Assembly: GCA_004362315.1 (NCBI GenBank)
Contig: SNWL01000003.1
Coordinates: 1,488,001-1,552,000 of the forward strand
Source: Mycobacterium sp. BK086
GTDB taxonomy: Bacteria; Actinomycetota; Actinomycetes; Mycobacteriales; Mycobacteriaceae
Reading direction: 5' to 3'
Length of the DNA stretch: 64,000 nucleotides
The notes below the pieces were generated by a model. That model worked only from the letters and a program-made list of their open reading frames with translations. It was not told where the DNA came from and did no database searches. Shown here piece by piece: positions 60,462 to 64,000 of the stretch (positions are counted from its first letter, which is position 1; the number at the start of each line of letters is the position of its first letter). Both the position numbers and the translations under genes were made by a program.

Positions 60462-61847
60462 ATGGCTGACCTGCCCTTTGGCTTCTCCTCGGGAGACGAC
60501 CCCGACAAAGACAAGCCGAAAAAGGACCCCAACTCCGGCCCCGCTGACCCGTTCGGCTTCAGCGGCGGCGACTTCAACATGGCTGACCTCGGCCAGATCT
60601 TCACCAAGCTGGGCCAGATGTTCAGCGGCGCAGGCAACCCGATGGGCGGTGGTTCGTCCGGCCCGGTCAACTACGACCTGGCCCGCCAGCTCGCGTCGAG
60701 CTCCATCGGTTTCGTCGCGCCGATCCCGGCCGCCACCAGCTCGGCCATCGCCGACGCCGTGCACCTGGCCGACACCTGGCTCGACGGCGCGACCGCGCTG
60801 CCCGCCGGGGCGACCAAGGCCGTCGCCTGGACGCCCAACGAGTGGGTGGACAGCACGCTGGACACCTGGAAGCGGTTGTGCGATCCGATGGCCGAGCAGA
60901 TCGGCTCGGTGTGGGCGTCGTCGCTGCCCGAGGAAGCCAAGGCGATGGCCGGTCCCCTGCTGGCGATGATGACCCAGATGGGCGGCATGGCGTTCGGCTC
61001 GCAGCTGGGCCAGGCGCTCGGCAAGCTGTCCCGCGAGGTGCTCACGTCGACCGACATCGGGCTTCCGTTGGGCCCCAAGGGTGTCGCGGCGCTGATGCCC
61101 GAAGCCATCGAAGCGCTATCCGAGGGTCTCGAGCAGCCGCGCAGCGAGATCCTCACGTTCCTGGCCGCCCGCGAGGCGGCCCACCACCGGTTGTTCAGCC
61201 ATGTCCCGTGGCTGTCCAGCCAGCTGCTCAACGCCGTCGAGGCGTACGCCAAGGGCATGAAGATCGACATGAGCGGGATCGAGGAGCTAGCCCAGGGCTT
61301 CAACCCGGCCGCCCTTGCCGACCCCGCCGCCATGGAACAGCTGCTCAGCCAGGGCATGTTCGAGCCCAAAGCCACCCCCGAGCAAACCGCCGCGCTCGAG
61401 CGGCTGGAAACCCTGCTCGCGCTGATCGAGGGCTGGGTGCAGACCGTGGTCACCGGTGCTCTCGGCGACCGCATTCCGGGCACGGCCGCCCTGTCGGAGA
61501 TGTTGCGCCGCCGCCGGGCCACCGCCGGCCCGGCCGAGCAGACCTTCGCGACGCTGGTCGGCTTGGAACTGCGGCCCCGCAAGATGCGCGAAGCCGCCGT
61601 GCTGTGGGAGCGGCTGACCGACGCCGTCGGCATCGACGCCCGTGACGGTGTCTGGCAACACCCCGACCTGCTGCCCAGCTCCGCGGATCTCGACGAGCCG
61701 GCCGGGTTCATCGACCGGATCATCGGCGGTGACACCAGCGGCCTGGACATCGACGCCGCGATCGAGGAATTCCAGAAGTCGACGGAGTCCGGAGAGGACG
61801 ACAAAAAGGCTGGGCCCGACGACAACGACGGGCCTGTGGATAGCTGA
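60462..61847 (+). CDS. Zincin_2/DUF2342 family zinc-dependent protease-like protein (Rv3195 homologue)
   Basis: 461 residues. The N-terminal 75 residues are Gly/Asp/Phe-rich and disordered. The core carries the zinc-site REAAHHRLFSHVPWL, a variant of HExxH. Homologues are annotated as zinc-dependent metalloproteases or coenzyme F420 biosynthesis-associated proteins. Role in mycobacteria unknown. Gene order with Rv3196 and Rv3197 is kept. Confidence 0.9.
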   Translation: MADLPFGFSSGDDPDKDKPKKDPNSGPADPFGFSGGDFNMADLGQIFTKLGQMFSGAGNPMGGGSSGPVNYDLARQLASSSIGFVAPIPAATSSAIADAVHLADTWLDGATALPAGATKAVAWTPNEWVDSTLDTWKRLCDPMAEQIGSVWASSLPEEAKAMAGPLLAMMTQMGGMAFGSQLGQALGKLSREVLTSTDIGLPLGPKGVAALMPEAIEALSEGLEQPRSEILTFLAAREAAHHRLFSHVPWLSSQLLNAVEAYAKGMKIDMSGIEELAQGFNPAALADPAAMEQLLSQGMFEPKATPEQTAALERLETLLALIEGWVQTVVTGALGDRIPGTAALSEMLRRRRATAGPAEQTFATLVGLELRPRKMREAAVLWERLTDAVGIDARDGVWQHPDLLPSSADLDEPAGFIDRIIGGDTSGLDIDAAIEEFQKSTESGEDDKKAGPDDNDGPVDS

Positions 61848-61882
61848 GCCGCGCGGCGCCCTCGTGGTGCCACAGTCGGCGG

Positions 61883-62719
61883 GTGAGCCGGCTTTATGCG
61901 CTGGACCCGGCGATGCCGGTGCTGCTGCGACCCGACGGCGCGGTGCAGGTGGGCTGGGATCCCCGTCGGGCCGTGTTGGTCCGACCCCCTGACGGCGCGA
62001 CACCGTCCGCACTGGCCGCGCTGCTGCGCGGCATGCAAGTGCCGCTCGGCAGGGCCGACCTCCATCGGCTGGCCATCACTCACGGACTGGCCGGCCACGT
62101 CGAACAGATCCTGGAAGCCCTGGTCAGCAGGGGTGTGGTCCGGGACCGGGCCCGCAGGCCGGCTGCCCGAGCACTGTCGATCCGGGTGCACGGCTGCGGC
62201 CCGCTGACCGACCTACTGGTCGAGGCGTTGCAGCGCAGCGGGGCGCGGATCGCGCAGACCAGCCACTCCAACGCTTCGGTGTCGGCGGCGAGCGCGGACA
62301 TGGTGGTGCTCAGCGACTACCTGGTCGCCGACCCACGGCTGGTCCGGGATCTGCACACCGCCGGCGTCCCGCACCTGCCGGTGCGGGTGCGTGACGGCAC
62401 CGGGCTGGTCGGCCCACTGGTGATCCCCGGGGTCACGAGTTGTCTGGCCTGCGCCGACCTGCACCGCACCGACCGCGACGGCGCGTGGCCCGCGGTGGCC
62501 GCCCAGCTACGTGACGTGATCGGCAACGCCGACCGTCCGACCGTGTTGGCAACCGTTGCTGTCGCGCTGGGCCAGCTACAGCGCATCATCACCGCTGTTC
62601 GTGGGCAGGAAGCTGCCGGGGCGCCGCCGGCCACGCTGAACACCACCCTGCAAGTCGACGTGAACAGCAACACGATCTCGGCTCGTCGCTGGTCACGACA
62701 TCCGAACTGCCAATGCTGA
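61883..62719 (+). CDS. Rv3196-like protein, ThiF/cyclodehydratase-related
   Basis: 278 residues, GTG start. N-terminal winged region and a Rossmann-like domain (IRVHGCGPLTDLLVEALQ) like E1/ThiF or TOMM cyclodehydratase partner proteins. Cys pairs near CLACADLHRTD and at the very end (HPNCQC) could bind zinc. No precursor peptide or YcaO gene is in sight. Function unknown. Confidence 0.85.
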   Translation: MSRLYALDPAMPVLLRPDGAVQVGWDPRRAVLVRPPDGATPSALAALLRGMQVPLGRADLHRLAITHGLAGHVEQILEALVSRGVVRDRARRPAARALSIRVHGCGPLTDLLVEALQRSGARIAQTSHSNASVSAASADMVVLSDYLVADPRLVRDLHTAGVPHLPVRVRDGTGLVGPLVIPGVTSCLACADLHRTDRDGAWPAVAAQLRDVIGNADRPTVLATVAVALGQLQRIITAVRGQEAAGAPPATLNTTLQVDVNSNTISARRWSRHPNCQC

Positions 62720-62762
62720 CATCGGTGGTTGCCAGAAGAGGTTCGTCAGGGATGATGGTCTC

Positions 62763-64000
62763 GTGGCAGACATCAAGCGCGGCCGTGCGGCCCGCAACGT
62801 CAAGCTGGCGACCATCCCGGTCGGTTTCGCCGGCCGGGCGGCGCTGGGCTTCGGCAAACGGCTGACCGGCAAGTCGAAAGACGAGGTCCAGGCCGAGCTG
62901 TTGGAGAAGGCCGCCAACCAGTTGTTCACCGTGCTCGGCGAGCTCAAGGGCGGCGCCATGAAGGTGGGCCAGGCGCTGTCGGTGATGGAAGCCGCGATCC
63001 CCGCGGAGTTCGGCGAGCCGTACCGCGAGGCCCTGACCAAACTGCAGAAGGACGCCCCGCCGCTGCCCGCGGCCAAGGTGCACCGAGTGCTCGACGGCCA
63101 GCTCGGCACCAAGTGGCGTGAGCGCTTCACCTCATTCGACGACACCCCGGTGGCCTCGGCCAGCATCGGCCAGGTGCACAAGGGTGTGTGGTCGGACGGC
63201 CGCGAGGTCGCGGTCAAGATCCAGTACCCCGGCGCCGACGAAGCCTTGCGCGCCGACCTGAAGACCATGCAGCGCTTGGTCAGTGTGTTCAAACAGCTGG
63301 CCCCCGGCGCCGACGTGCAGGGTGTCGTCGACGAGCTCATCGAACGCACCGAGATGGAGCTGGACTACCGGCTGGAGGCCGACAACCAGCGCGCGTTCGC
63401 CAAGGCCTACGAGGGACATCCGCATTTCGTCGTGCCGCACGTGGTGGCCAGCGCCCCGAAGGTGATGATCACCGAGTGGATCGACGGCGTGCCGATGGCG
63501 CAGATCATCCGCGAGGGCACGCCCGACGAGCGAGACCTTTGCGGCACAAGGCTTATCGAGCTGACCTTCGATGCGCCGTCGCGGCTCGGCATGATGCACG
63601 GCGACGCACATCCGGGGAATTTCATGATGCTGCCCGACGGCCGGATGGGTGTCATCGACTTCGGCGCGGTCGGCCCGCTGCCCGACGGCTTGCCCATCGA
63701 GATCGGCCAGATCATCTGTCTGGCCCGTGACAAGAACTACGACGAATTGCTGCCCACCATGGAGCGGGTCGGCTTCATCCAAAAGGGTGAGCAGGTGTCG
63801 GCGAATGAAATCGACGACATGCTGCGTCAGTACGTGGAGCCGATCGAGGTCGAGGTGTTCCACTACACCCGCCGGTGGCTGCAGAAGATGGCCGCGGCGA
63901 ACATGAATGTCTCGGCGGCACAGATCAAGACGGCCCGGTCGATGGATCTGCCGGCCAAGCTGGCGATTCCGCTGCGGGTGATCGCATCGACGGTGGCGAT
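62763..64000 (+). CDS. ABC1/UbiB-family atypical kinase (Rv3197 homologue), C-terminus beyond the window
   Basis: First 412 residues of an expected ~450. GTG 62763 start. Family motifs: KxGQ (MKVGQALS), ASIGQVHKG, VAVKIQYPG Lys, HGDAHPGNF catalytic loop and VIDFGAVG metal loop. ABC1 kinases bind ATP and act on lipid or quinone biosynthesis. In mycobacteria Rv3197 lies next to whiB7, which should be just beyond the right edge. Confidence 0.9.
   Translation, partial: MADIKRGRAARNVKLATIPVGFAGRAALGFGKRLTGKSKDEVQAELLEKAANQLFTVLGELKGGAMKVGQALSVMEAAIPAEFGEPYREALTKLQKDAPPLPAAKVHRVLDGQLGTKWRERFTSFDDTPVASASIGQVHKGVWSDGREVAVKIQYPGADEALRADLKTMQRLVSVFKQLAPGADVQGVVDELIERTEMELDYRLEADNQRAFAKAYEGHPHFVVPHVVASAPKVMITEWIDGVPMAQIIREGTPDERDLCGTRLIELTFDAPSRLGMMHGDAHPGNFMMLPDGRMGVIDFGAVGPLPDGLPIEIGQIICLARDKNYDELLPTMERVGFIQKGEQVSANEIDDMLRQYVEPIEVEVFHYTRRWLQKMAAANMNVSAAQIKTARSMDLPAKLAIPLRVIASTVA

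Noticed and set aside
61883-62719. RiPP (thiazole/oxazole peptide) cluster around the Rv3196-like protein
   Set aside because: No YcaO, dehydrogenase or precursor peptide is present; the gene belongs to the conserved Rv3193c-Rv3197 block.
1-64000. CRISPR array, prophage or replication origin
   Set aside because: No regularly spaced repeats, no structural phage genes and no DnaA-box cluster were noticed on either strand.

Overview
The window looks like chromosome of an environmental, probably fast-growing mycobacterium (Mycolicibacterium type). The DNA is GC-rich. Several blocks match Mycobacterium tuberculosis gene order as I remember it: sigK-rskA with the ufaA1 lipid genes (Rv0444c-Rv0449c), lppV-Rv2797c, cadI-arsR-acr3 (Rv2641-Rv2643) and Rv3193c-Rv3197. 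GTG starts and 4-bp ATGA/GTGA gene overlaps are common. I see no phage, insertion sequence, CRISPR array or rRNA. These family assignments are recognition by eye; no database search was run.

Layout. 1-5.4 kb: an oxidative catabolic cluster (two SDRs, a mycofactocin-type SDR, P450, GMC oxidoreductase, AhpD/CMD protein) whose two divergent promoters share a TGTAC-N4-GTACA operator. 5.7-10.7 kb: a stress-like island (CsbD, Rho-N peptide, phage-protease-like module, divergent NRAMP, two PRC-barrel proteins, topoisomerase IB and an isochorismatase broken by one stop codon). 10.8-12.5 kb: PAS-GGDEF diguanylate cyclase. 12.6-17.8 kb: P450, two paralogous dihydrodipicolinate-reductase-like dehydrogenases and a cytosolic periplasmic-binding-protein fold, divergent from a GntR regulator across twin operators. 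17.9-24.2 kb: exported protein, MFS/LysR, TetR/phosphotransferase, an EspC-like type VII protein and an AtoE-type transporter.

24.2-33.1 kb is the most coherent unit. sigK-rskA sits beside a geranylgeranyl-reductase-like flavoprotein, a mycolic-acid-type methyltransferase, the FAD-oxidase/DUF1365/ufaA1/DUF1295 operon and a second CFA synthase. All five transcription units carry the same promoter pattern, CCATCC (or CCGTCC) - 16 bp - CGAATC/A. In four of them the -10 ends 6-7 bp before the start codon, predicting leaderless mRNAs. This reads as a compact, self-contained SigK lipid-modification regulon.

33-42.5 kb: DUF4873/AurF with TetR; an LppA-family lipoprotein plus WXG/alpha-beta-hydrolase pair preceded by a relic of an EspC-like gene start; a DsbA-like protein; PEBP; and an alcohol-to-acid oxidation operon (ADH, DJ-1, monooxygenase, aldehyde dehydrogenase) facing a large LuxR ATPase regulator. 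45.5-52.7 kb: arsenic resistance operon, then a persulfide/sulfur module (ArsR-rhodanese, MBL-rhodanese, two MFS). 52.8-54.5 kb: ArsR-SRPBCC-maleylpyruvate-isomerase-like operon and an initiator tRNA. 54.7 kb to the end: lipoprotein, RNase Z and the conserved Rv3193c-Rv3197 block, whose last gene runs off the window.
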